A stretch of 64,000 nt of DNA from Nonomuraea thailandensis (GCF_024172165.1 NZ_JAMZEB010000002.1:11115001-11179000), one strand, 5' to 3'. Shown: positions 27,135 to 35,860, counted from the first letter of the stretch. Program-made: numbers and translations. Notes: generated by a model from the letters alone, not told the origin.

Positions 27135-27605
27135 TCAGCCAGCACGTGACAGAATCTCCTCGACCCAAATGCGAGGACCCGCCTTGCTCTCTCGCCAGGG
27201 GCCCACCGAACTGATCAAACGCTTGTCATCGGTAACCTCGGAAATCCATGCCGTCCGGATCTCCGGCCGCACACAGAACATCTGCACGGCCAGAATGCGA
27301 CGAAACCCCTTCCCCGGACGTCCGGTGAGGGCCGATCCACCAAGCAGAACGGCTTGGGGTTTGAGACTGGCGGCCTGATCGATGAGCTGGTCTGCCTGCT
27401 CGACAAAGGGGATGCCGGAATCGTTGACGAAGGCGATCACACCACCGCCTTCGTAGGTCTCAAGTCCCTTGGAGTGGAGAACCGAGGCCGTCCCGTCGGA
27501 TACCACGACAAGGCGTTCGGCTACCTCCGCATTGCCCACCGCTTCGTTCGCTATGTCCGTTCGCAGACCTTGAGCGATGGCCAAGAGTTCGTCCAAAGAC
27601 TTCAT
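27135..27605 (-). CDS. Hypothetical 156-aa protein
   Basis: 156 aa from the ATG at 27605 (MKSLDELLAIAQGL). Hydrophilic with beta-rich pieces (ERLVVVSDGTASV, QAVLLGGSALTG) and a C-terminal WVEEILSRA helix. No signal peptide, membrane segment or known motif. It is monocistronic and lies divergently between the two defence modules. Function unknown. Confidence 0.6.
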   Translation of the reverse strand: MKSLDELLAIAQGLRTDIANEAVGNAEVAERLVVVSDGTASVLHSKGLETYEGGGVIAFVNDSGIPFVEQADQLIDQAASLKPQAVLLGGSALTGRPGKGFRRILAVQMFCVRPEIRTAWISEVTDDKRLISSVGPWRESKAGPRIWVEEILSRAG

Positions 27606-27870
27606 AGCAGAGAGCCTATCGACGGTCCTGTGGGTGGAGGGCTCACTGCCGGTCTGCAGCCGGCAGGCCACAGGTGGCGGCGCCATCCTTCAACCCGTCC
27701 TCCCGCCTTTGGGGCTGTCCCATCAGTGTCCGTGGTCGTCCAGGAGCGTTGTCAGCACGCCCGTTAGCAAGCGCGGACCTCGGCCCTCATGCTCAGTGGC
27801 AAGGGCCGGCGAAGTCGGTCCGCGGCTGATCGCCACGTGAGGACGAACGCCGGAGCCCGCTAGAACTGAG

Positions 27871-28060
27871 AAATCCTCGGCTGCGACGCCCTCTACGAGA
27901 AGGGCTACATCGGCGTCGGCGCGGGCAGGGAGATCCTCATCAGCGGTGCCACGCTCGACGGCCCGGGTGTGACTGAGAGCACGTCGAGTTGTTCCTCAAA
28001 GGCCGCACCACTGGTGGACGCAGGAGCGCGCACAGTATCTCGCCTGGCCTCGTAGCCACA
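27871..28060 (+). pseudogene. Decayed 3' end of an HNH-type nuclease gene
   Basis: Successive frames encode ALYEKGYIGVGAGREILIS, then EHVELFLKGR, then ERAQYLAW. These are pieces like the C-terminal tail of HNH/restriction nucleases, separated by frameshifts and without the HNH core. Assignment by resemblance only; it is a remnant, not an expressed gene. Confidence 0.35.
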
Positions 28061-28106
28061 CGTTCAAACTGACACCCCCTCATAGATGCCACCAGCTGCG
28101 AGTATT

Positions 28107-28169
28107 AACCATTGGTTGACACTGCTTGCCCTGGGTCGTACCTTTTTAGCCATTAGTTAACCAATGGTT
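28107..28169 (+). promoter_or_regulatory. Promoter with paired operators for the HTH-ATPase operon
   Basis: A -35 TTGACA (28116-28121) and -10 TACCTT (28139-28144) have ideal 17-bp spacing. Two 11-bp palindromes, AACCATTGGTT (28107-28117) and AACCAATGGTT (28159-28169), overlap the -35 and the start-site region; they are the same sequence on opposite strands, 52 bp centre to centre (about five helical turns). An extra CCATTAG half-site is at 28150-28156. The expected binder is the XRE domain of the gene at 28186 (inference). Confidence 0.8.
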
Positions 28170-28185
28170 ACGAAGGTGAGGTGCG

Positions 28186-30261
28186 GTGAGCCTCGGCGAG
28201 CGACTGGATCAAGAACTACAGCGGCAGGGGAAGACGCAGGTAGCGCTTGCAGAAGCAGTGGGGGTGTCGCCCGCCACGGTGTCCCAGTGGCGGGCGGGTT
28301 CCAAGAAGCCCAGCGTGGCGAACGTCATCAAGATCGGCGAGTGGCTGAGCATTTCGCCTGCCTGGCTCCAGTTTGGCGACGATCCTGCTCCGAGCCGTCC
28401 GGTGAACGAGAAGGACCGTGCCGCCTACCAGCGCGACTGCATCTGGTACTACCGCTCAGCCCCGAATGATCAGGGACGAGAACTGGGCAGCGCGGCGGGA
28501 TTCGTCTTCGAGGGGGGCATCCCGACGCTCGCCCGTGAGACCGGGCAGAACATTCTGGACGAGCGCAAGGACGGCGAGCCGGCCGTCAGGGCAACCTACA
28601 CCGTGATGGAGTTGTCGGGCCCGCAGCTCGATTCCTTCCTGGCGACGATCAAGTTCGACGAAGTCCGCCACCACCTGGAGGCCGCGAGCCAAAGCCGTCA
28701 GAAGGTCGCCACCGTCATCAGGAAGGGGCTGGAGACGCTCGACGCCGATCAGCGCCTGGTGCTTTTGAAGATCGAGGACTTCGGCGCCAATGGGCTGGTG
28801 GGGCCCGAGTACGACAACGGCAGGTACATGGCCGTCGTGCGCAACATCCTGGACTCGTTCAAGGATGAGAACGCCGGCGGGTCCTATGGGCTCGGGAAGT
28901 CCGTCATGTGGGCGTGCTCGCAGTTCGGGTTGGTCCTCATCAACTCCACGCTCTCCGTATCCCAAGACGGTCGCCGTGAGGGACGGTTCATTGCGCGCAT
29001 GGAGCTGCCGTGGCACCGCTTGGACAAGGACTATGCAGGCCCGGCGTGGTACGGCGAGTGGGATCCCGAAAAAGAGTGCACGCGATCGTACTGGGGGAAT
29101 CCGGCGCTCGCGGCGGACGCTCTACTGGATCGCCCAGACGGTCAGTCGGGCACCTCCTTCCTGATCGTCGGCGCATACGATCCGTCCGGCGAGTCGACCA
29201 CGGTCGAGGAGATGCACGACAGCCTTTGTCGAGCCCTCGCCGACAACTTCTGGCCCGCGATGACCGAGCCGGGCGAGGGCGAGCAAGCCCCGATGGTAGC
29301 CCTGGTGCGCTCGGAGCGCAACGGCAGGATCCTCAGGGAGGACGTCGTCGACCCGGCCGCCTACCATCCCGCGAAGGTCGCCATGCTACGAGTGCATTTC
29401 GACGAGCTCACCGTCGATACCTTGGAAGCGCCCGGCGATGTCGTCCGGCGCAGCATCCCCCTGAACCTGCCGCGCAGGACGGCGGAGGGGGCCCACGACC
29501 ATCTTCAGCACGAGGCCGTACTACTGGTGGCCGAGGCCGACGAGGAGAGCGCCGAGATCAATCGGGTCGCCTACACACGCGGCAGTCAGATGATCATTAG
29601 GGAGGTTCCTGTCCGCCCGCTGTCCATGGGCTCGCGCCCCTTCCATGCGGTCGTGCTTGCCGGGCTGGGGGCCGGCGCGGAACCGGCCGATCGCGCCGCC
29701 GAGCGCTTCCTGCGCGCCGCTGAACCCCCTGAGCACAACCACTGGGTGGTCACCCCGGACTTGTCTCGCTCGTACAGCATCGGGTACCACAAGGCCCTCA
29801 GCGACTTCTACGCCGAGGTCGGCAAGACCATCCGCGAGATCGTCGGGCGCCCGAACCGGGATCTATCGGATGGACCGGACGCGCTCAAGGAACTCCTGCG
29901 TATCACGCCGCCGTCGGAGGCGACGACCAGGCGCCTGAGGGTCAAGACGGCGATGGGGAACTTGGACGACGAAGGGCGCTGGATCGTCGAGGCGACCGTG
30001 ACCCTTCCACCGCGTAAGGAGCCGTGGCGTTTCAGCCCGACGATCCGATTCGGAACCGAAACGGGATCCGGCATCTCGGTGATGTGGGAGTCCCTCACCG
30101 GCCTGAGCTGCTGCGCCGCCGACGGTGACGTCATCGTCGCCGAAACGGGTGCGCGCAGTGTCCGCTTTCGCGCAGTCACCGACGCCTCCACACACCCGGT
30201 GAACGCCCGTTGGGCACGAGTTCTCGTCGATGTGCGGGTCTACAAGGGGAGCACCTCGTGA
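28186..30261 (+). CDS. XRE-type HTH fused to MORC-like GHKL ATPase
   Basis: 691 aa, GTG start with GAAGG 9 nt upstream. Residues ~4-60 are a Cro/cI helix-turn-helix (TQVALAEAVGVSPATVSQWR). A GHKL ATPase follows: TLARETGQNILDE (Glu118, Asn122), LKIEDFGANGLVG (Asp198) and GGSYGLGKS (231-239). A later AEPPEHNHW segment and a C-terminal beta domain match the ATPase at 20963-22870 (AEPPTHDDW there), which has no HTH. The gene opens a three-gene operon with GTGA and ATGA overlaps. The likely meaning is an ATPase sensor that also represses its own promoter. No published system with this exact layout comes to mind. Confidence 0.85.
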   Translation: MSLGERLDQELQRQGKTQVALAEAVGVSPATVSQWRAGSKKPSVANVIKIGEWLSISPAWLQFGDDPAPSRPVNEKDRAAYQRDCIWYYRSAPNDQGRELGSAAGFVFEGGIPTLARETGQNILDERKDGEPAVRATYTVMELSGPQLDSFLATIKFDEVRHHLEAASQSRQKVATVIRKGLETLDADQRLVLLKIEDFGANGLVGPEYDNGRYMAVVRNILDSFKDENAGGSYGLGKSVMWACSQFGLVLINSTLSVSQDGRREGRFIARMELPWHRLDKDYAGPAWYGEWDPEKECTRSYWGNPALAADALLDRPDGQSGTSFLIVGAYDPSGESTTVEEMHDSLCRALADNFWPAMTEPGEGEQAPMVALVRSERNGRILREDVVDPAAYHPAKVAMLRVHFDELTVDTLEAPGDVVRRSIPLNLPRRTAEGAHDHLQHEAVLLVAEADEESAEINRVAYTRGSQMIIREVPVRPLSMGSRPFHAVVLAGLGAGAEPADRAAERFLRAAEPPEHNHWVVTPDLSRSYSIGYHKALSDFYAEVGKTIREIVGRPNRDLSDGPDALKELLRITPPSEATTRRLRVKTAMGNLDDEGRWIVEATVTLPPRKEPWRFSPTIRFGTETGSGISVMWESLTGLSCCAADGDVIVAETGARSVRFRAVTDASTHPVNARWARVLVDVRVYKGSTS

Positions 30262-31262
30262 AGACGATCTTTCCGTACGGCGTCCTCACTGGCGACATTC
30301 GGCTGTCGGTCACAAGGGTTCTCATGGACGGCAACATGCTGTCGACGAACTACATCAACCCGGACCTCAGAGAGATCGATTTTGCCGGGCTCGAGTCAGC
30401 GAAGTGGGAAGAGGCGATCATCGAGGTCGCCGTCACCGGGCCTGAGCGTGAGCTCACCGGCCGTCAGCCGTGGGAGAAGCCCGCCGTGACACTCCAGCTC
30501 AACTGCGGGGCAACCAACTCGCGGCAGGCGGTCACGCTCAATCGGGATCCCCATGCACCAGCCCGGTGGACTGGCAGTATCGAGTTGGACCGTGAGGACT
30601 GGTACGGCCGGGGCACCCTGCGGGCGTTCGTACATGCGAGGGTTGAGGGAGTCGACAACCGCATTATTGGGTTCGCCGATGACTGGAGCATATCGTTCAA
30701 CGACCTGCCCCCCTCCCCGGTCAATGGCAGCATCACGGTCACTTGGGTCGACTTCGCCGGCGACGAGACTCGCCCTTACCTCAAGCAATTCACGCACGAC
30801 CCCTACTACCTGCGCCTGGACCCCGACGACCCGACCCTGTTCCTCAACCGGGGGTTCGAAGGCCTCGAGGCCCTGCTCGTGGACCGGAAGCACCGCCCGC
30901 GACCGGAGAAGGCGCTGCACGACAGCACGCGCGCGAACATCGCAAGCGACGCGTGGTCCGCGATGTTTGCCACCGCCCTCGAAGCAGTCGAGACCGACCC
31001 GGAGAACGGCCTGCCTGATTTTCCCTCCGAGGGATGGCGGGAGGTCGTGCTCAAAACCCTACTGGCCCGCATCTACCCGGACCTCAGCCCTTACGATGCG
31101 CTCGTCGCGGCAGTGGCGGCCCGTACCTCGGAAGAGGGATCGGGAGATCTGTTCGAGCGCCTGATCCCCGCCGCATCCGGCCAGGTACGCCTACCGCAAC
31201 TCCTGCGCAGTGGGATCCAGCTGCTGGAGAAGGACACGAAGGACGAGGTGAACGCACAATGA
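30258..31262 (+). CDS. Uncharacterised second protein of HTH-ATPase operon
   Basis: 334 aa from the GTG at 30258 overlapping the ATPase stop (GTGA). The N-terminal half is beta-rich and C2-like in pattern (GTLRAFVHARVEG, GSITVTWVDF). The C-terminal half is helical, with LNRGFEGLEALL at about 201-212. It is the positional counterpart of the 295-aa protein at 20086-20973, which has the same two-part design. No catalytic motif; probably a complex partner of the ATPase. Confidence 0.75.
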   Translation: MKTIFPYGVLTGDIRLSVTRVLMDGNMLSTNYINPDLREIDFAGLESAKWEEAIIEVAVTGPERELTGRQPWEKPAVTLQLNCGATNSRQAVTLNRDPHAPARWTGSIELDREDWYGRGTLRAFVHARVEGVDNRIIGFADDWSISFNDLPPSPVNGSITVTWVDFAGDETRPYLKQFTHDPYYLRLDPDDPTLFLNRGFEGLEALLVDRKHRPRPEKALHDSTRANIASDAWSAMFATALEAVETDPENGLPDFPSEGWREVVLKTLLARIYPDLSPYDALVAAVAARTSEEGSGDLFERLIPAASGQVRLPQLLRSGIQLLEKDTKDEVNAQ

Positions 31263-32140
31263 CTGGCGTCGCGCTTTCTCTGGAGGACGCCCAGTTCCTC
31301 GGTGGCATCGATGCCGCGGTTCGGCTCACGCCGGCCTTCAGACTCGGCATCGAGAACCTCGACGTGGCGGACTACAAGAAACCCGTCCCCGGTGGGCGCA
31401 AGCACCCTCTCGAACCCGTCCGGATGGTTCTCGATGAGGCCATGAGGCGCCACACCCGGCAGAACGCGGCCAGCTCCGACTCCTGGCTGGGCCCCAGGCT
31501 CCATGCCGCCTTGAGATTGTCCCGCCGCGAGGCTGGTTCTCGAGACGTCTGGCGGTTCCTGGGGCTGTGGGCGGCAGACTATGTCCGGTGGCGGTTCGGA
31601 CCCGAACCGGACGAAACCGACCCCCAGAAAAGCGCCGCTGGCGAACGCTTCATCGGACCGGACTACAAGCAGGCCCTGGCTCGCCTGTGGTGGATGAGCG
31701 AGCTGTTCCGCAACGGCGGCGACTACACCACCGCAGCCCTCGCGCTCACGAACCAGGACATCATCAACAACTTCTTCCGCTCCGGCACAGCCCACCACCG
31801 TCCGACAGCTCTGGCGGTGTTGGAAGTCCTGCCCCGTTCAGGGGACGGTCAGCAACTTCCCGACGGTCGCGCTGCGAATGCGCTGTCCAAAGCGATCCAG
31901 GTCGCGGCATCCACGCTCCTGCTCGACGCCGTGGCTGTCGACGTCCCGCTAGACGGAGCAGCACGCCGGTACTGGGAGGAGCAGGGGCGGAGCGGGGATT
32001 ACGATCCCCGCCCCTTCTTCGACGAGCTCCCCGAGGGCCCTGACGACCCTTCGGTGCCGCAGAAATCTCTCGAGATAATGACGAGGCTGCTCGCCGAACT
32101 GTTCGCCGAAGCGCCTGTCCGCGGCAGGATAAAGGACTGA
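31259..32140 (+). CDS. DUF6339-like protein (third gene of HTH-ATPase operon)
   Basis: 293 aa, ATG at 31259 overlapping the previous stop (ATGA). The centre reads SRDVWRFLGLW, then VRWRFGPEP, GERFIG and ALARLWWMSELF, matching RDLWSFLSL / WRFGPGNKERW / ARLWWQAVVF of the protein at 19340-20089. It completes an ATPase-unknown-DUF6339 triad present twice in the window. No enzymatic motif seen. Confidence 0.8.
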   Translation: MTGVALSLEDAQFLGGIDAAVRLTPAFRLGIENLDVADYKKPVPGGRKHPLEPVRMVLDEAMRRHTRQNAASSDSWLGPRLHAALRLSRREAGSRDVWRFLGLWAADYVRWRFGPEPDETDPQKSAAGERFIGPDYKQALARLWWMSELFRNGGDYTTAALALTNQDIINNFFRSGTAHHRPTALAVLEVLPRSGDGQQLPDGRAANALSKAIQVAASTLLLDAVAVDVPLDGAARRYWEEQGRSGDYDPRPFFDELPEGPDDPSVPQKSLEIMTRLLAELFAEAPVRGRIKD

Positions 32141-32343
32141 ACGTACGTGTCGCTCGCCATGTCCGACTGGTTCGACGGTGGCAGATAGCAACTCGGCAGG
32201 ACAGGTCAGCCAGCGGTTGCAGCCGATGGGAGACAGTAGCCGCACAGACGAGCGCGTTCGACGTACAGGAGGCCGCTCGGAGCGCTCAGTAAATTCTACT
32301 CGGCTTCGGCTGCCCGATCTGTGACGTCTTCGCGAGCCCCACC

Positions 32344-32868
32344 CTGCCAGACAGACCGCCGCTGCGTGATCGGCGTCGGCTGGCTCGGCCGACGCTTGTC
32401 GCGGGCCTCCTGGGGTTCCTGGCCTTCAGCGTCTGGGCGGGTTCCTGGGGGACGGACGGCGCCGCGTCACGATCAAACGCCGCTTCGACGGCGATGCCCA
32501 CGCCGAGCGTTGCCGGGCGCTCGGTCGCGTCGGCGCCGTCTGTGTCTCCATCGCCTCCAGCGCTGTCTTCGACGACGCCCAGGTCCATCCCCAAGGTGTC
32601 GAAGCGCAAGACGCAGTCGTCGAGGCCCCACCGGCGACCGGCACCGCCGGCCCTGCCGCGCCAGCGTCATCGAACTGGGCCGCCGGTCCCGCCCATGAAG
32701 ACTGTGCTTCCTGCCGACCGCGGGAAGAGGAAGCGGCACAACGAGCCACGCCCCAGAGACAGGAATCCGGAGCTGCCGGAGAGCATCGCGGCATGTGACG
32801 AACTGTTCCCGCCTTCCCGTCCCGAGTTCCGAATCCGAAATCGGGCGTGCCACCTTCTCTACGGTTAG
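32344..32868 (+). CDS. Membrane-anchored protein with C-terminal CDELFP motif
   Basis: About 174 aa. A basic N-terminus and one membrane segment (VAGLLGFLAFSVWAG) lead to a Ser/Pro/Arg-rich linker and a compact C-terminus: CDELFP, EFRIRN, ACHLL. The same end is found in the protein at 40978-41565. The start is unclear: the frame is open from 32293, has no ATG/GTG/TTG before the membrane segment, and a CTG at 32344 is proposed; an internal ATG at 32494 would lose the membrane anchor. Its stop overlaps the convergent lipoprotein gene by 4 nt. Function unknown. Confidence 0.5.
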   Translation: MPDRPPLRDRRRLARPTLVAGLLGFLAFSVWAGSWGTDGAASRSNAASTAMPTPSVAGRSVASAPSVSPSPPALSSTTPRSIPKVSKRKTQSSRPHRRPAPPALPRQRHRTGPPVPPMKTVLPADRGKRKRHNEPRPRDRNPELPESIAACDELFPPSRPEFRIRNRACHLLYG

Positions 32869-33422
32869 CGCGGTTGTTGCGGGGCCGAGGTCAAGAGAAG
32901 GGGGCGGAGCTGGCGGGCGAACTCGATGGCATCGGCTTGATGATCCCGCCCCGGCGCTCCCTTGACGATCTGGATGGCCAGCACCTTGGTGCCGTCCTGC
33001 GTCCAGGCAAAGGCCTTGGCCCCAACGATGTTTCCGTCCGTATCTTTTATCGCCGCGCTGTAGCCTGGACCGACGCCGCTGGGCAGGGTTACACCCCTAT
33101 CCCTTGCCTTCCCGTTCTCTAGACTCTGCAACGTCGAAGGGAAGGGATCCTGTAGCTCGACGGTCATCGACGCCTTGTCTCTGATGCTCGGCGATTTGCT
33201 GACGACGCAATGCGAGAAGTCGTTCGCCGAGGTTGACCCGCTCGCGTAGAAGTCACTCAACCCGATGGCCCGGCCAATGGCTTGGTTGGAAAGCAGACCG
33301 CATTCCACAGGCGGTGTCGTCACGCTGCCGAGCGGGCGGCGATCCGCAGGGGGAGGCGATGAACACCCTGCCGCAGAGATGAGGATGACAGCCAACAAGG
33401 CGGAGCCTGACCAGTTTCTCAT
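32865..33422 (-). CDS. DUF3558-type lipoprotein
   Basis: 185 aa. A signal peptide with lipobox ISAAGC (Cys20) predicts a membrane-anchored lipoprotein. The mature part has the two-Cys pattern of actinobacterial DUF3558 proteins (VECGLL, FSHCVVS) and a C-terminal ADAIEFARQL helix. The ATG overlaps the upstream stop (ATGA), so it is translated with the 680-aa protein. Role unknown, extracytoplasmic. Confidence 0.75.
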   Translation of the reverse strand: MRNWSGSALLAVILISAAGCSSPPPADRRPLGSVTTPPVECGLLSNQAIGRAIGLSDFYASGSTSANDFSHCVVSKSPSIRDKASMTVELQDPFPSTLQSLENGKARDRGVTLPSGVGPGYSAAIKDTDGNIVGAKAFAWTQDGTKVLAIQIVKGAPGRDHQADAIEFARQLRPLLLTSAPQQPR

Positions 33423-35461
33423 TCCTCTGCCTCCGGATACGGAGGGACGTCTAACTGGAATCCCTCCCAGACGGCCCGATCGACCTCACGGAAGACAGCG
33501 GCGGCTGGAGAGCTCTTCAGCCACTCATCGTAGGCAATCCTCTGTTGCCAAGTCATCTGGTCACGAGGGATGATCTGGCCCTTGGCAAGAAAGTCGCCAC
33601 CCGACCTCTCAGCGTAGTTCTCGGATGCGTGAGGATGCGCGGAACCTTTTGCTGATTCGTCACCGAACAGCCCGTACCGCATCATCACATTAGCCGTGAG
33701 GTCTTTGAAGAGGCGCTGACTCTCACGGAGAGTTTCCTCTCCCTGGCTGCGTGCGGCCTTGCCCTCGGTGTGCTTGATGCTGTCGCTGACAGGGCCTTCC
33801 AAATACTCGTAGCCGGCAACGGCCCAGTCTCCGGCTGGGGTAAGTACCAGCTTGAGTGTTCTGGATACGCCATCCTTGAAGGCCTGGCTCCTCTGATCCT
33901 TCTGGTCCGCCTCGTTGATGTCGGTCAAATTTCCGGCGTCGACGATGAGGTGGAGCGACTTGCCGAGGGCATTCGCTTGAGCATTGAACAGTTTTCCCGG
34001 ATTGCTGTTCATGTTGTCGGCAAGTAGCTTCTGGCGATGTGCCGCCTGCTCCTCTTCCGATGCGTCCGGGTGAGTGCTCCGCCATTCGGCGAATTCGGCG
34101 TTAACCGCATCGCGGATCGCCTTGCCCTGGGCGTCCAGGACCTTCGTGCTGTACTCGCCGTGTCCCTCTACTGCGATTTTCAGCGCTTGTAGATCCTTAG
34201 AGGCCCACGTCATCACGTTCTTGACCGCGCCGCCGTCGAACATGGCTCCGTAAGGCTGCTTGCCAGGGAGGTTCGGGTCAGAGTCCGGCTGCGGATTCAC
34301 ACCCATCGGTTCCGGGAAATCAGAGATAGCCGCTCGATGAACGTCGCCCATGTAGGCAGAGAAGACGCGGGCAGCGTTCTGCTTGGTGTCGGGAAGGTTG
34401 GCCTGCGCTCGCGGATCTGACCAGAAGTGAGCCGCCCAGGACGCTATCAAGGCCGACTTGTACCCTCGTGAACTGCCTGGAGGTTGACCGTGGTCGCGGA
34501 ATCTTGTGGTGGCCGCCTCGATGGCCCGGCCGAGCTCACCGTTGCCGCTGCCCCAGAAGTTGTCCCGCATCAGGAAGGACAGAGGCTTGCGGGCGGGGTC
34601 GGTGAAGAAGTCTTGAGCGACCCTGGCGTTGTTCGCCAGGGCGGCTGCGAGGCCGGGCCCGAACTTGATGATGTCCTGCTGCTCGGATGCCGGTTTCTGC
34701 GCGTTGTCGAAGACCTTGTTGGCGACCTCGCGCAGGAACGCGTCGTCGAAGGTGCCGTAGCGCAGGAGCTCATCGACCATTCGGCCGCTCATCGGATCGT
34801 CGTCGGTCGCAATCAGCTCGTCGATATATGCCTTGGGGAGCTTCATCTCACCGACGCCGCGCGAGGCCGTTCCCAACGTGACGCTGAGAGCTCGCGCCAG
34901 ACGGTCCATAACGGAGGAGGATGAGGGCTCTGCCCAGTCGTCCTTCAGGGATCCTCGGTGCGCCAAGTAGAAGCGTTCCAGGAGCGCCTTCAGCTCCTTC
35001 GGCGGTATCTCCTTGGCCAGGGCGACCGCGAAGTAGGGATCGTGCTGGTGCTTCTCCAGCAGATCCAACGTCTCCTTGGAGAGAGTCCCTCGGCGGTCGG
35101 CTACGTCCTTGACCGCCTTGCGAAGCTGGTCGGCGACGGTCTTGGCCGCCGCGGCACCGCTCGCTGGTGAGTTCGAGGCCCAAAGCGTCTCGTCCGCCCA
35201 GACGACGCCCTTGTCGAGTCCGATCTTCTGGGTGGAGACGATGAGGTCCAGGCGGCGCTGGAGATCGGGGATGTGCTGGGAGATCTGGAAGGCGACGTCC
35301 CTGAGCGTGCCCGGCCCGGACATGCTGGTGCCGATCGAGGTCAGCGCTCTGCCGATCTGCGCGTCCGCGTCCGGCCACGACCGCTCCAGGCGCTTGATCT
35401 CGCTGATCAGCTGGGTCATCAGCGCGGGGTCGATGCCGATCCGGTTCGGGGCGGGGCTCAT
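33419..35461 (-). CDS. Large helical actinobacterial protein (ESX-substrate-like context)
   Basis: 680 aa from the ATG at 35461, which overlaps the upstream stop (ATGA). The N-terminal ~110 residues (MTQLISEIKRLERSW...LIVSTQKIGLD) form a WXG100-like helical hairpin. The rest is helical, with PYFAVALAKEIPPKELKALL and several GDVHRAAISDFP-type segments, without a signal peptide or catalytic motif. It lies between a small WXG100-like protein and a lipoprotein, an arrangement typical of surface or secreted actinobacterial complexes. Possibly DUF6571-like; function unknown. Confidence 0.65.
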   Translation of the reverse strand: MSPAPNRIGIDPALMTQLISEIKRLERSWPDADAQIGRALTSIGTSMSGPGTLRDVAFQISQHIPDLQRRLDLIVSTQKIGLDKGVVWADETLWASNSPASGAAAAKTVADQLRKAVKDVADRRGTLSKETLDLLEKHQHDPYFAVALAKEIPPKELKALLERFYLAHRGSLKDDWAEPSSSSVMDRLARALSVTLGTASRGVGEMKLPKAYIDELIATDDDPMSGRMVDELLRYGTFDDAFLREVANKVFDNAQKPASEQQDIIKFGPGLAAALANNARVAQDFFTDPARKPLSFLMRDNFWGSGNGELGRAIEAATTRFRDHGQPPGSSRGYKSALIASWAAHFWSDPRAQANLPDTKQNAARVFSAYMGDVHRAAISDFPEPMGVNPQPDSDPNLPGKQPYGAMFDGGAVKNVMTWASKDLQALKIAVEGHGEYSTKVLDAQGKAIRDAVNAEFAEWRSTHPDASEEEQAAHRQKLLADNMNSNPGKLFNAQANALGKSLHLIVDAGNLTDINEADQKDQRSQAFKDGVSRTLKLVLTPAGDWAVAGYEYLEGPVSDSIKHTEGKAARSQGEETLRESQRLFKDLTANVMMRYGLFGDESAKGSAHPHASENYAERSGGDFLAKGQIIPRDQMTWQQRIAYDEWLKSSPAAAVFREVDRAVWEGFQLDVPPYPEAEE

Positions 35462-35751
35462 CCGCCGGCCTTTCCCGGCAGGTTCAGGGGTGGTGGCCAC
35501 AGTCCCAAGGGGTCTGTCGGCTTGGCAGGATCGGGACGTGCGGACTCGACCAGCGCCAGGGCTCGGTTGAAGACGCCTCGATAGGCTGCTTCCCACGCCT
35601 GGCAGTCCTCGAGCAGTTTGTCGGCGGCCTTGCCCTTCATCGCGCCGTCTTGGAGCAGGCTGATGAGCTTGCGCACGTCGTTGGTGTGCTGGTCGCATAC
35701 CTGCTCGATCGTGCGCCGGGCGGCAGCGATCTGTTCCTGGGTCGCCATCAT
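35458..35751 (-). CDS. Small WXG100-like helical protein
   Basis: 97 aa. Two helices with a CQAWEAAYRGVF segment at about 48-59 and a Pro-rich tail, the size and shape of WXG100-type proteins, though the exact WxG turn is absent. Two tandem ATG codons at 35751 and 35748 are both possible starts. It overlaps the 680-aa gene start by 4 nt and is probably its secretion or complex partner (inference). Confidence 0.65.
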   Translation of the reverse strand: MMATQEQIAAARRTIEQVCDQHTNDVRKLISLLQDGAMKGKAADKLLEDCQAWEAAYRGVFNRALALVESARPDPAKPTDPLGLWPPPLNLPGKAGG

Positions 35752-35860
35752 CCTGGGATCCTCTGGATCTTGAGGACGGCTATCTATGGGATCAATGTGA
35801 CGATAAAGGGCTGCCGTAGCGCCGTCGAGCCGAACTGCTCATACGGCATAAGCTCAACGT

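Noticed and set aside
26608..27149. Open frames on the plus strand upstream of the Z1 operon
   Set aside because: No recognisable domain and inconsistent codon bias; kept only as a gene-less interval.
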